Source: JBAZWE01 sp041658605 (lineage in GTDB: Bacteria > Actinomycetota > Thermoleophilia > BMS3ABIN01). From it: 64,000 nucleotides of DNA. This document shows, in pieces, positions 24,100 through 32,524 of this stretch. The notes under the pieces were generated by a model. It saw only the letters and a program-made list of their open reading frames with translations, had not been told where the DNA came from and did no database searches. The position numbers and the translations under genes were made by a program. Numbering within the stretch: position 1 is the first letter of the stretch; the number at the start of each line of letters is the position of its first letter. Where the stretch lies: NCBI GenBank assembly GCA_041658605.1, contig JBAZZU010000008.1, forward strand, positions 12,671 to 76,670, read 5' to 3'.

Positions 24100-24684
24100 A
24101 TGAGGATAATCGCCGGCTCATGCAGGGGGACCATAATCGCTGCTCCCAAAGGGGGATCCACACGGCCGACCGGCGACAAGGTCCGGGGCGCCATCTTCAA
24201 TATCCTCGGCGATGTGAGCGGCATGGCTGTTCTCGATCTCTTCGCTGGCAGCGGCGCGCTGGGCCTGGAGGCTTTGAGCCGCGGCGCATCCAGGGCGACG
24301 CTCGTCGACAACGGCGCAGCTGCAATCGCCACGATTCACAGGAACATCACAAAACTGAAGCTGGAAAATGCCCGCGCCACCCGTCTCGATTACCTTGCAT
24401 TTCTGAAGCTTGCAGCCAAAAAGCAGGAGCGCTTTGATTTGATTTTTGTTGACCCTCCCTATAGAATGCACCGCGTTGCAGAGCCGGAACTGGCTCGGTG
24501 GTTACCGGGGGTGGCCGCGCCGGGAGCGATGGTCGTGGTTGAGAGCGATTCCCGTGAAGAAGTAACGTTGCCGCTGGAGCTGGTCACCGGGAAAGTCTAC
24601 GGTGATACGAGGATAAGCATCTTCAGAGCCCCGGGACGATCCGGGGAGCAGGAAACGGATTGGCATCCACCCGATAACCCATGA
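24100..24684 (+). CDS. rsmD: 16S rRNA (guanine(966)-N2)-methyltransferase
   Basis: A 194-residue methyltransferase that modifies G966 of 16S rRNA. Motifs: MRIIAGSCRG, TRPTGDKVRGAIFNIL, VLDLFAGSGALGLEALSRGA (SAM site), and the catalytic DPPY in DLIFVDPPYRMH. It starts one base after recG and its stop overlaps the coaD start (ATGA). This is the common order in Gram-positive bacteria. Confidence 0.94.
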   Translation: MRIIAGSCRGTIIAAPKGGSTRPTGDKVRGAIFNILGDVSGMAVLDLFAGSGALGLEALSRGASRATLVDNGAAAIATIHRNITKLKLENARATRLDYLAFLKLAAKKQERFDLIFVDPPYRMHRVAEPELARWLPGVAAPGAMVVVESDSREEVTLPLELVTGKVYGDTRISIFRAPGRSGEQETDWHPPDNP

Positions 24685-25178
24685 CAGATTACTCCAAAAC
24701 AACCGCCGTATGCCCGGGAACGTATGACCCGGTCACAGAAGGACACCTTGATATCATCCGCCGCGCTACGGAGCTGTTTGATTCCGTGATCGTCGGAGTC
24801 GTGGCGCGCTCGCCGCGCAAGGACACGCTGTTCTCCGCCGAGGAGCGGGTATCCTTTCTGAAGGATTCACTTGCGGGTGAAGAGGGTAATATCGAGATTG
24901 ATATTTTTGATACACTGCTGGTGGATTTTGCCCACAAGTGGGGGGCCAGGGCTCTGGTCAAGGGGCTGAGGGCGATATCGGATTTCGAGTATGAGTTCCA
25001 GATGGCCCAGTTAAACAGGAAACTGGCGCCGGACCTAGAAACTGTTTATTTGATGGCGTCGGCGGAGTTCAGTTTTTTGAGCTCCAGCGGCGTGAAAGAG
25101 ATAGCAAAATACGGCGGCAAGGTGGATGACCTGGTTCCGGATATGGTAGCCAGGCGCTTTGCAGAGATATACAGGTAA
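24681..25178 (+). CDS. coaD: Phosphopantetheine adenylyltransferase
   Basis: A 165-residue hexameric enzyme of coenzyme A synthesis that transfers AMP from ATP to 4'-phosphopantetheine. The nucleotidyltransferase motif is PGTYDPVTEGHLDII (T/HxGH), with ALVKGLRAISDFEYEFQMAQ and the phosphate-binding EFSFLSSSGVKEIA. Its ATG overlaps the rsmD stop by four bases, indicating coupling. Confidence 0.96.
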   Translation: MTDYSKTTAVCPGTYDPVTEGHLDIIRRATELFDSVIVGVVARSPRKDTLFSAEERVSFLKDSLAGEEGNIEIDIFDTLLVDFAHKWGARALVKGLRAISDFEYEFQMAQLNRKLAPDLETVYLMASAEFSFLSSSGVKEIAKYGGKVDDLVPDMVARRFAEIYR

Positions 25179-25200
25179 ACCAAGTACACAGGAGGAAAAA

Positions 25201-25677
25201 GTGGACGTACTGGTACTGATAGACAAGCTTGATGAGATAGTAAACAACGCACGGCCCATGCCCATGACCGACAAGGTCATGATCGACCGTGAGGAGATCT
25301 ACGACATCCTCGATCAGATGCGCACCACCATTCCCGAGGAGATCAAGCAGGCCCGCTGGATAGTCAAGGAGCGCCAGGAGATGCTGGCCGAGGCCAAGAC
25401 CGAGAGCGACCGCATCGTCAAGGAAGCCAATGATACGGCGGAGCGTCTGGTATCCGAGCAGGAAGTCGTCAAGATGGCCGAGCGCAACGCCGCCCAGATC
25501 ATGGAGGACGCCCGGGCCCGTGAGCGCGAGATACGGCTTGGCGCGGAAGATTACGCCGACGAGGTGCTGGAAACGCTGGAGACCAACCTTGGCAAGTTCC
25601 TGGCGGCGGTGCAGCGAGGACGCGAGCGCCTGCAGGGCAAGACGGGCGATGAAGAGCAGCAGTCTGTGGCAGAGTAG
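25201..25677 (+). CDS. SepIVA/DivIVA-like coiled-coil protein
   Basis: A 158-residue, largely helical, charged protein. It begins MDVLVLIDKLDEIVNNARPM, continues with DREEIYDILDQMRTTIPEEI, and then forms a long coiled coil (about 60-130). The start is GTG 25201, with AGGAGG five bases upstream. In mycobacteria a similar short head plus coiled coil is SepIVA (septum/cell-tip protein), encoded near the DUF177 and rnc genes; other Actinomycetota carry such a gene between coaD and DUF177-rpmF. A role in cell division or polar envelope synthesis is inferred from that similarity. Often mis-annotated as ATP synthase subunit B because of the coiled coil. Confidence 0.7.
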   Translation: MDVLVLIDKLDEIVNNARPMPMTDKVMIDREEIYDILDQMRTTIPEEIKQARWIVKERQEMLAEAKTESDRIVKEANDTAERLVSEQEVVKMAERNAAQIMEDARAREREIRLGAEDYADEVLETLETNLGKFLAAVQRGRERLQGKTGDEEQQSVAE

Positions 25678-25769
25678 CCTGGCGACCGGCTGATAACCGG
25701 CCGGCTGTCCCTGAGCCTTAATTTTTCCCCTCTACCGGCAATTGCCGGCGGTTTAAACAGGAGCCCCGC

Positions 25770-26306
25770 ATGTCAGAACCTGCGCCCACCACTTTCGATC
25801 TCTCTGACGTCCCGCTGGAGCCGGGCGTGGAGAAGACCATCGAGCTTCAGCTCTATCTGCCGCCGCTGCGACTGGCGGGGCAGGACTATCATTTTATCCC
25901 GGATCAGGTCGCGGCCAGGCTCACCGTCAACTATGTGGGCCAGGGATATGCTGTTTCCCTCGGCTTTGAATGCCGCCTTGAGGGAGTCTGCTGGCGCTGT
26001 CTCGAGCAAGCCGGACTTGACATGAGCATCGAAGCGGACGATTTTTTTGAGACCGCATTGCCGCCGGAAGGGGAGACGGAAGAAGCGGCGGAGGTATCGC
26101 TGTGGTATGCGGAGAACGGCGTGCTGAACGTTTCGGCGTGGGCGAGGGACGCCGTCGCGGAGAAGCTGCCGCTCACAATCCTTTGCCAGCCGGGCTGCAT
26201 GGGGCTTTGCGCGCAGTGCGGCGCCAACCTCAACGCGGTAGAATGTGGCTGCGAAGAACCTGCTGACTCCAGATGGGACAAGCTCAAGGAGTGGAAAGCG
26301 GAATAG
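25770..26306 (+). CDS. DUF177 (YceD-type) zinc-ribbon protein
   Basis: A 178-residue protein of the YceD/DUF177 family, almost always encoded just before rpmF. It has FECRLEGVCWRCLEQAGLDM in the middle and a C-terminal ribbon CQPGCMGLCAQCGANLN ... CGC, typical of the family. Plant and bacterial members are linked to 23S rRNA or large-subunit biogenesis. The gap to rpmF is 138 bases. Role here inferred as ribosome assembly. Confidence 0.85.
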   Translation: MSEPAPTTFDLSDVPLEPGVEKTIELQLYLPPLRLAGQDYHFIPDQVAARLTVNYVGQGYAVSLGFECRLEGVCWRCLEQAGLDMSIEADDFFETALPPEGETEEAAEVSLWYAENGVLNVSAWARDAVAEKLPLTILCQPGCMGLCAQCGANLNAVECGCEEPADSRWDKLKEWKAE

Positions 26307-26444
26307 GGTTTTGCGGGGTCAGGAAGTGACGGACTTGTTACTTACATGTACTTTTTGGAGAAACGGAAGCCCGTTTTGTTTTACTTTCCGCGCTGCTTCC
26401 GCTATCCTACGTGATTGGTCAACCTAACAGAGAGATAGAGAGAC

Positions 26445-26624
26445 ATGGCTGTACCCAAAAGAAAAACTTCAAAAGCGCGGCGGGACAAGAGGCGTGCGCA
26501 TGACGCTCTCGCGGGACCCACGATCAACAAGTGCCCCCAGTGCGGCAGCATCAAGCAGCCTCATCGTGTATGCCTGACCTGCGGCGTATACAACAAGCGC
26601 GACGTAATCTCCTTCGAGGATTAA
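26445..26624 (+). CDS. rpmF: 50S ribosomal protein L32
   Basis: A 59-residue ribosomal protein. It begins MAVPKRKTSKARRDKRRAHD and carries the zinc ribbon CPQCGSIKQPHRVCLTC, followed by GVYNKRDVISFED. AGAGATAGAGAG purines precede the ATG. It follows the DUF177 gene, the usual arrangement. The zinc-type Cys residues are all present. Confidence 0.95.
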   Translation: MAVPKRKTSKARRDKRRAHDALAGPTINKCPQCGSIKQPHRVCLTCGVYNKRDVISFED

Positions 26625-26800
26625 CCGGCGCAGGGCACCTGTCCTGGCCACACTCCCAGCATTTACGCGTAACTGCTGAATAGATCCTTCATGCAGTTAT
26701 TCTGGTGACTTTAAGTGTGATTATCCCCGGCCGGTCCTTATTACTGGATGACTGGTTTTGCGACCCCCCGCTGATTTCAGGAATACCCGCAGTTCGGGCA

Positions 26801-26827
26801 AAGAAAAGAGCCGCCCGAAGGCGGCTC
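26801..26827 (-). terminator. Intrinsic terminator of the candidate sRNA
   Basis: Minus-strand GAGCCGCC, CTTCGG-type tight loop, GGCGGCTC, then TTTTCTTT. On the plus strand the hairpin is followed only by CTT, so it chiefly serves the minus strand; rpmF, 183 bases upstream on the plus strand, may use it weakly. Confidence 0.75.
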
Positions 26828-27031
26828 CTTAAACATTTGTTCGCGCGTCCACCTGTGGAGGGCGGGATTCACAGACGAAGACATTCTACGGCACATGGCT
26901 GTCGACCTGCGCTGGTCTCTCTTACCCGCACGAACAAAACCGGAAGAGCAAAACGGCCTCAGCTGTTTTCCCTTCCATAAATTAAATCGACCTCAGGGAA
27001 GGTTAGCTTTACCCTTCGGTGAGGTACTAAT
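26801..27031 (-). ncRNA. Candidate structured small RNA (~230 nt)
   Basis: On the minus strand a promoter-like pair (TTGCAA 27060-27065, TACAAT 27038-27043, 16-base spacer) is followed by dense secondary structure and an intrinsic terminator. Helices: ACCTCA/TGAGGT enclosing AAGG/CCTT; GGAAG/CTTCC enclosing AAAAC/GTTTT; a long-range 9-bp helix (26927-26935 with 26839-26847) whose one non-Watson-Crick pair is U-G on this strand but A-C on the other; then GAGCCGCC/GGCGGCTC followed by TTTTCTTT. No protein frame fits. I do not recognise it as RNase P, tmRNA, SRP or 6S RNA. The start and end are estimates from promoter and terminator. Confidence 0.5.
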
Positions 27032-27037
27032 ACAACC

Positions 27038-27065
27038 ATTGTACGCATATATGCCTACATTGCAA
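27038..27065 (-). promoter_or_regulatory. Putative sigma-70-type promoter of the candidate sRNA
   Basis: Minus strand: -35 TTGCAA (27065-27060), 16-base spacer, -10 TACAAT (27043-27038); predicted start near 27031. The next 200 bases towards 27270 hold no other gene. Confidence 0.5.
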
Positions 27066-27271
27066 TACTTTGTTTGTTTGCAGGCTATTCGGTTAACTTA
27101 AGATATCCATCATAAAAGCTTATAAATATACTCAGGTATCATTATTTGGGTGGCGCCATTTACTCCGGGCGGTCTGATATATTCTTCAATTACCGCACTT
27201 ATGAGCCATCTCCGTAGAGGGAACGGGCTATGCGGACAGAATATTTCCCCAGACTGTCAAGTGAGGAGACC

Positions 27272-27460
27272 ATGAGCGATCCAGCTGAAGATGCATCCAC
27301 AACACAGCGCTATACCTGTCACTGCTGTCATAAACGGGCTTCCATCTACTGGTCGGATAAACGGTTGACCTTTATCTGCGATAACTGCAAAAAGACCTTT
27401 GACGCCGCGGTGATCGCCAGACGCAACGACATGACGCTGGAGCAGTTAACCCTCTGCTGA
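27272..27460 (+). CDS. Small zinc-ribbon protein
   Basis: A 62-residue protein with a single C-x2-C ... C-x2-C ribbon (YTCHCCHKRASIYWSDKRLTF, ICDNC), preceded by a short acidic head and followed by a basic helix (RRNDMTLEQLTLC). GAGGAG three bases before ATG 27272 supports this start; an in-frame ATG at 27230 (GAGGG upstream) would add 14 residues. It resembles generic DksA-like or RNA/DNA-binding ribbons only in size. I do not recognise a family. Confidence 0.55.
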   Translation: MSDPAEDASTTQRYTCHCCHKRASIYWSDKRLTFICDNCKKTFDAAVIARRNDMTLEQLTLC

Positions 27461-27609
27461 TTTTCTCCTGGCTGGGAGGAGCCGGGGGTGTTTCGTGCAT
27501 TCCGGGTTTCGTTCCAGCCCCCCAGTAGATATTATTCCTGTGTGACTTCCGCAGCTTCGCGGAAAATAACAGCTAGCAGGTTTACCCAAAGCAAAATGGA
27601 GGTTGTGTG

Positions 27610-28656
27610 ATGGCGAGGAAGGTAGCGATTCTGACAGGCGGCGGCGATTGCCCGGGTCTTAACGCAGTAATCCGGGCGGCGACCCTGAAACTTACGAGGG
27701 CGGGTTACGAGATGGTCGGAGTGCGTGGCGGCTGGCGCGGACTGCTCGAGAACGATTACATGCCTCTTGATATCCAGTCGATTTCCGGGATACTCCATCG
27801 TGGCGGAACGATTCTCGGGACCTCCCGTACCAACCCGATGAAAACCGAAGGCGGCGTTGAGTTACTGGTTGATAACTTGAGACAGAAAGAGATCTGGGCG
27901 ACGATCGCCATCGGTGGCGACGACACCCTGGGCGTTGCCAATCAGCTCAACGGCAAATATGCGCTGAACATGGTTGGTGTCCCCAAGACTATCGATAACG
28001 ACCTATCCGGCACCGACTACACGTTTGGTTTTGACACAGCGGTTCAGATCGCAACCGAGAACATCGATCGCCTGCATACAACCGCCGAATCCCACGACCG
28101 CGTGATGGTCGTGGAGATCATGGGGCGGCATACCGGGTGGATCACAATCATGGCCGGCATCGCCGGCGGCGCCGACGTCATCCTCATCCCCGAATATGAT
28201 ATCTCCGTCGAGGAGACCTGTGACATAATCCGCCGCCGCCAGTCCGGCGACAAGAGCTTCAGCATCGTAGCCGTCAGCGAGGGGGCCAAGCTCACGACTA
28301 AAGAGGGCGAGGAGCAGCTGGTGGTGCAGTCCGACGAGGTCGACGCCTTTGGCAACGTCAAGCTGGGCGGCGTCGCCAATATCCTGGCCAAGGAGATTGA
28401 GCGGCGTACCGGTTTTGAGACCCGCGCGACCGTGCTGGGCCATATCCAGCGCGGCGGCACGCCGACGGCGCACGACCGCATCCTGGCGACGCGCTACGGC
28501 GCCAAGGCCGCCGAGATGGTGCAGAACGAGGAGTTCGGCCTGATGGCGGCGCTGCAGGGCGACGCGATCGTGGCTGTGCCCCTGGAAGTAGCGGTAGGCG
28601 AGCGCAAGCTGGTTCGGCAGGAGTTCTGGGACCTGGCGCAGACCTTTTTTGCCTGA
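27610..28656 (+). CDS. 6-phosphofructokinase, predicted pyrophosphate-dependent
   Basis: A 348-residue phosphofructokinase. Motifs: TGGGDCPGLNAVIR, GGDDT at residues 102-106, PKTIDNDLSGTDYTFGFDTA (125 on) with catalytic Asp, and MGRHTGWI. In the family the residue after GGD is Gly for ATP users and Asp for pyrophosphate users, and Lys in PKTIDND accompanies PPi use. Both PPi-type residues occur here, so it probably uses PPi, reversibly. ATG 27610 has GGAGG 7 nt upstream. A second, ATP-type enzyme lies at 32676. Confidence 0.88.
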   Translation: MARKVAILTGGGDCPGLNAVIRAATLKLTRAGYEMVGVRGGWRGLLENDYMPLDIQSISGILHRGGTILGTSRTNPMKTEGGVELLVDNLRQKEIWATIAIGGDDTLGVANQLNGKYALNMVGVPKTIDNDLSGTDYTFGFDTAVQIATENIDRLHTTAESHDRVMVVEIMGRHTGWITIMAGIAGGADVILIPEYDISVEETCDIIRRRQSGDKSFSIVAVSEGAKLTTKEGEEQLVVQSDEVDAFGNVKLGGVANILAKEIERRTGFETRATVLGHIQRGGTPTAHDRILATRYGAKAAEMVQNEEFGLMAALQGDAIVAVPLEVAVGERKLVRQEFWDLAQTFFA

Positions 28657-28770
28657 TGGTGATTCCTGATGCCGGGGTGTTGGCATAAAGCGCAGGTATT
28701 GAGGGAAGAACAAGGATATAAGGTCGATAACGCAAGTTCGGTCGACGCAATGGGATACGAAACATGAAAG

Positions 28771-28837
28771 CCCGGATGGGATATTTCCGCGTAACGGCTG
28801 TCGAAGACTGAAGTGGAGCGGGAATATCCCATCCGGG
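28771..28837 (+). repeat. 20-bp inverted repeat with 27-nt loop
   Basis: Arms at 28771-28790 (starts CCCGGATGGGATAT) and 28818-28837 (ends ATATCCCATCCGGG) pair over 20 bases with a single G-U. It lies 58 bases before the DHH-CBS gene and after PFK. No T-run follows, so it is not a standard terminator; it may be an RNA-stability or regulatory hairpin, or a miniature mobile element. Confidence 0.65.
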
Positions 28838-28895
28838 TGCAACAGTTCGAATAAAAGGTTTTTGCTTTTAAATCCGTCGACGCACAGCAGCCCCA

Positions 28896-31556
28896 ATGAA
28901 CATTCCTGAACTCATAGTCACCCACTCCAATACCGACTTCGACGGCTTTGCCGCCTCGGTCGCAGCAGGAAAACTTTATCCTGAAGCCAGGATATGTTTC
29001 CCCGGTTCGCTCAACCGCAACGTCCGCGAGTTCTACAACCTCCACGCCGACGAGATCGACACGGTCGAGATCCAGATGGTGGACCTGGAGCGGGTCAGGC
29101 GCCTGATCATCGTCGACACCATCCATATCAACCGCCTGGGCGAGGTCGAGAATATCTGCCCGTCACCAGCGGTCGAGGTCATGGTCTTCGACCATCACCG
29201 GCTGGGGGCGAAGTCAGACAGGCCCGAGTTCGTATCGGCGGAGAACTACGTGCTCTCCGAGGACGGCTCGCTGGTTACGACCATGCTGAAGATCATCCAC
29301 GACCGCAAGATCGAGATCTCGCCGCTGGAGGCGACCATCTTCGCGCTCGGTATCCATGAAGATACCGGTTCGCTTACTTTTCCCACCACCACGCCCAGGG
29401 ACGCCGAAGCGCTTGCGCTCTGCCTGCGCCTCGGCGCCAGCCAGAGCATGATCGTCAAGTACCTGCACAATCCGCTCGACCACGACCAGCGGGACCTGCT
29501 GCTCAAGCTGGTTGACAACATGGAGCAGTCGACGGTGGGAGATGTGGATGTCTTTATTGCGACGGCGCGAAGCAGCCTATATGTGGACGGCCTCAGCGTC
29601 GTGGCCCACAAGATGATGGATGTGACCGACTGCCAGGCGCTGATCGTTCTGGTGGAGATGGAGGGCAGGGTATTCGTCGTCGGACGTAGCAAGAGCAGGC
29701 TGCTGGACGTCGCCCGGGCGCTGGAGCCCGTCGGCGGCGGCGGACACAGCCAGGCGGCGGCGGCGATCGTAAAGGACAGAAGCCTCGAGGAATCGGTGCG
29801 GATCGTGCTTGATAATCTGCCACATGTCCTCGAAGAGCCGCTGCGGGCGCGCGACATCATGTCGCAGCCGGTGCATTTCGTGGATTCGAACACGCCGATC
29901 GGGGAGGCGCTGGTTTATTGCCAGCGCTACGGGCATAGCGGCGTCTCGGTCCGCGAGGGCGAGATGCTGGCGGGGATCGTTTCGCGCAAGGACCTGGACA
30001 AGGCCATGGGGCACAAGCTCAAGCATGCTCCCGTAAAGGGCATCATGTCACGTGGGGTCACAACGGTATCCGAAGACGCCACGGTGCATGAGCTCAGGCG
30101 GTTGATGGCATCAAGCACCATCGGCCGTTTTCCGGTAGTGCCGGCAGACAACGCCGGTGGCAGCGACGTGCCGGTAGACGAAGTGATCGGGATCGTGACC
30201 AGGTCCGACGTGCTACGCACGCTGCGCGGCCAGACGCTCGAGCGGGAGATCGACGTTTCCAGTCTGCCGGAGACGGATTTCAGCGAATTGCTTGGCCCGC
30301 TGGAGGAGATGGCACCCCTGTTTGAGGCATTTCAGAAGCTCAGCGCGGAGTATCGCGGCGTATACCTGGTGGGCGGTTTCGTGCGCGACATGATCCTGGA
30401 CGAGCCCAATTACGATGTTGATATCGCGGTGGAAGGTGATGGCATCGATTTCGCCGGTCACCTCGCCGCTGAGCTGGGCGGCCGCGTGCGGACCCATCAG
30501 AAGTTTCAGACCGCGGTCGTCATACTCGACTCCATGAAGCCAGGGCTGCGCGTCGACGTGGCCACGACGCGGACCGAGTTTTATGATTATCCGGCGGCGC
30601 TGCCCACAGTCGAGCACGCTTCCATCAAACACGACCTCTACCGGCGCGATTTCACCATCAATGCCATGGCGGTCTCGATGGCGGCACATGACTTCGGACG
30701 GCTGCTCGATTTCTTCGGTGGCCTCAAGGATATAAGGAACCGGGTCATCCGCGTGTTGCACAACCTGAGTTTTATCGAGGACCCCACGCGCATCTTCAGG
30801 GCGATACGATACGAGAACAGGTATGGATTTAAGATGAACGCCCATACCCTCGGGCTGGCGCGGGGCTGCGTGGAGATGAACCTTGTGGGTGACCTTTCCT
30901 CCGCGCGACTTCGTGATGAGATGATCTGGCTCTTTTCCGAGCCAGAGGTAGAACATACGATACTCAGGATCGGCGAACTTGGGCTGGGGCCGTCCATACA
31001 TCCCGCGCTTGCCATCGACAGGGAGACCGTCGAGATCGTCAAGCGCGCTGATGGCGCGGCGAAGCGCTTCAGGATGCATGAGGACATAAAGACATGGCGC
31101 CTGCGCCTCGCATGCCTGGCCAGGAACATGAACGCGGAGCAGCTGGGCCTCTGGACGGAAAGGATGAAGCTGCGGAGCGCCGACGCGGATGTGCTGGCGA
31201 ACGGTGTGGTGCTGGCGCGCAAGGTTGTCGACAAACTTGGTCAGGCTGGCATAAAGCGTTCGGAGATCTATGAGCTGCTGGTGAAGCTGCCAGCGGAAGC
31301 TCATCTACTGGCGTACGCGCAGACGGAGGATGAAAGGGTGCGCGATGCCCTCGGCCTGTACCTGACGGAGCTGCGTTCCGTCAGCATCAGCGTAAGCGGA
31401 CGCGACCTGCTCAAGCTGGGACTTTTGGAATCACCGGCTGTCGGCGAGATACTCATCCGGCTCAAGCTGATGAAACTGGAGGGAAAGGTCGACGGCCACG
31501 ATGACGAGATGCGGGTGGCACGGAAGCTGGTCGCCGCGGCCAACAGGTCCGCATAG
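28896..31556 (+). CDS. DHH phosphoesterase + CBS pair + poly(A)/CCA nucleotidyltransferase fusion
   Basis: An 886-residue protein. Domains in order: DHH phosphoesterase (NTDFDG at 12-17, DHH at 99-101), DHHA1 (GGGGHSQAAAA, about 276-286), two CBS domains (about 318-450, starting RDIMSQPVHFVDS), then a class II nucleotidyltransferase (YLVGGFVRDM near 490, DVDIAVEGDG) with its RNA-binding helices to ~700 and a C-terminal extension. This architecture is known among bacterial A-adding tRNA nucleotidyltransferases and poly(A) polymerases. It could repair tRNA 3' ends or tail RNA, with the DHH part hydrolysing short nucleotides and the CBS pair sensing adenylates. Substrate choice (A-only or CCA) cannot be settled from sequence alone. 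Confidence 0.88.
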   Translation: MNIPELIVTHSNTDFDGFAASVAAGKLYPEARICFPGSLNRNVREFYNLHADEIDTVEIQMVDLERVRRLIIVDTIHINRLGEVENICPSPAVEVMVFDHHRLGAKSDRPEFVSAENYVLSEDGSLVTTMLKIIHDRKIEISPLEATIFALGIHEDTGSLTFPTTTPRDAEALALCLRLGASQSMIVKYLHNPLDHDQRDLLLKLVDNMEQSTVGDVDVFIATARSSLYVDGLSVVAHKMMDVTDCQALIVLVEMEGRVFVVGRSKSRLLDVARALEPVGGGGHSQAAAAIVKDRSLEESVRIVLDNLPHVLEEPLRARDIMSQPVHFVDSNTPIGEALVYCQRYGHSGVSVREGEMLAGIVSRKDLDKAMGHKLKHAPVKGIMSRGVTTVSEDATVHELRRLMASSTIGRFPVVPADNAGGSDVPVDEVIGIVTRSDVLRTLRGQTLEREIDVSSLPETDFSELLGPLEEMAPLFEAFQKLSAEYRGVYLVGGFVRDMILDEPNYDVDIAVEGDGIDFAGHLAAELGGRVRTHQKFQTAVVILDSMKPGLRVDVATTRTEFYDYPAALPTVEHASIKHDLYRRDFTINAMAVSMAAHDFGRLLDFFGGLKDIRNRVIRVLHNLSFIEDPTRIFRAIRYENRYGFKMNAHTLGLARGCVEMNLVGDLSSARLRDEMIWLFSEPEVEHTILRIGELGLGPSIHPALAIDRETVEIVKRADGAAKRFRMHEDIKTWRLRLACLARNMNAEQLGLWTERMKLRSADADVLANGVVLARKVVDKLGQAGIKRSEIYELLVKLPAEAHLLAYAQTEDERVRDALGLYLTELRSVSISVSGRDLLKLGLLESPAVGEILIRLKLMKLEGKVDGHDDEMRVARKLVAAANRSA

Positions 31557-31583
31557 CTGATTGAAAAAGCTATAATCAGACAG

Positions 31584-32234
31584 ATGACCAATTCAATTTC
31601 TCTGCTTCTGCTTCAATTCGCAATAACGCTGCCGGCGCTGCTGTTCTCGATGACGTTCCACGAGGTCGCTCACGGTTACGTCGCCTATCGCCTGGGGGAC
31701 GAGACGGCCATGCGGTTAAAGCGGCTTTCGCTCAATCCCCTGCGGCACCTCGATCCGTTCGGCAGTCTGCTCCTCATCCTGACTTTTCTGATCTCCCGGG
31801 GCACGTGGATGTTCGGCTGGGCCAAACCCGTGCCGGTCAACCCGAACAACTTCAAGTCGCATCAGAGGGGGATGATGTGGGTGGGGATGGCCGGCCCGAT
31901 CGCCAACTTCATGCTGGCGTCGATTGCGGCGTTTATCATCCGCTGGTTCTTCCCGCTCCCGACGAACGACCTGTTGCCGATGGTCGTGCTACGCATATTC
32001 CAGCTCAACGTTATCCTCATGGTGTTCAACCTGCTTCCAGTACCGCCGCTCGATGGTTCCCGCATCGTCGGGGCATTTCTCACGAGGAAGGCATATATCA
32101 AGTGGATACAGCTTGATCAATACGGCATGTTGTTCATCATGCTTCTGTTGTTCGTACTTCCGAGCCTGGGCCTCAGCCTCTTTTATCTGATCATGCCGGT
32201 CTATGAGCTGTTTTTGCCCGCCGCCTGGTTTTAG
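31584..32234 (+). CDS. Site-2-protease-like membrane peptidase (M50)
   Basis: A 216-residue integral membrane zinc protease of the short, PDZ-less group. The zinc motif is HEVAHG (HExxH) in TFHEVAHGYVAYRLGD near residue 27; the third ligand is Asp in NLLPVPPLDGSRI near residue 150. Five or so hydrophobic helices are seen. It begins 27 bases after the previous gene. Such enzymes cleave membrane substrates; the substrate is unknown. Confidence 0.88.
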   Translation: MTNSISLLLLQFAITLPALLFSMTFHEVAHGYVAYRLGDETAMRLKRLSLNPLRHLDPFGSLLLILTFLISRGTWMFGWAKPVPVNPNNFKSHQRGMMWVGMAGPIANFMLASIAAFIIRWFFPLPTNDLLPMVVLRIFQLNVILMVFNLLPVPPLDGSRIVGAFLTRKAYIKWIQLDQYGMLFIMLLLFVLPSLGLSLFYLIMPVYELFLPAAWF

Positions 32235-32404
32235 GCCGACCGGAAACTGCTGACTCATTCGGTTGACCTGTGATCTCCCGGACGGCATTCTCTCTTTTCG
32301 TGGTTTCAGTTTTCCGCCTGCCCGGCTGGTGAACAATGACCCAAGCCCTCCACATTATTGGACTATTTTGCCAGGTAACCGTCTGCGGGAATGGTGGTAT
32401 TAAA

Positions 32405-32524
32405 AGCAGATTCTTCGGCTTCGCCTCAGAATGACAATTGGGGAAATTGCGGCGTCAAAAGCAGATTCTTCGTCGCTGACGCTCCTCAGAATGACAGCGG
32501 CCATATGGGTGGCTCAGGATGACA
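32405..32524. repeat. Dispersed repeat copies (GATTCTTCG...CTCAGAATGACA)
   Basis: Two near-complete copies, AGCAGATTCTTCG ... CCTCAGAATGACA (32405-32435 and 32460-32496), and a short third (GGCTCAGGATGACA, 32511-32524). They share the ATGACA core with the 23-bp-spaced repeats at 21791. The region 32235-32675 otherwise holds no gene. Read on the minus strand it gives TGTCATTCTGAG, a repeat type found scattered in unrelated bacterial genomes. Confidence 0.7.

Noticed and set aside
26821..27030. Candidate RNase P RNA on the minus strand because of a GGTAAGAG stretch.
   Set aside because: Lacks the conserved GAGGAAAGTCC and ACAGAACCC blocks and is too short; left as an unclassified RNA.
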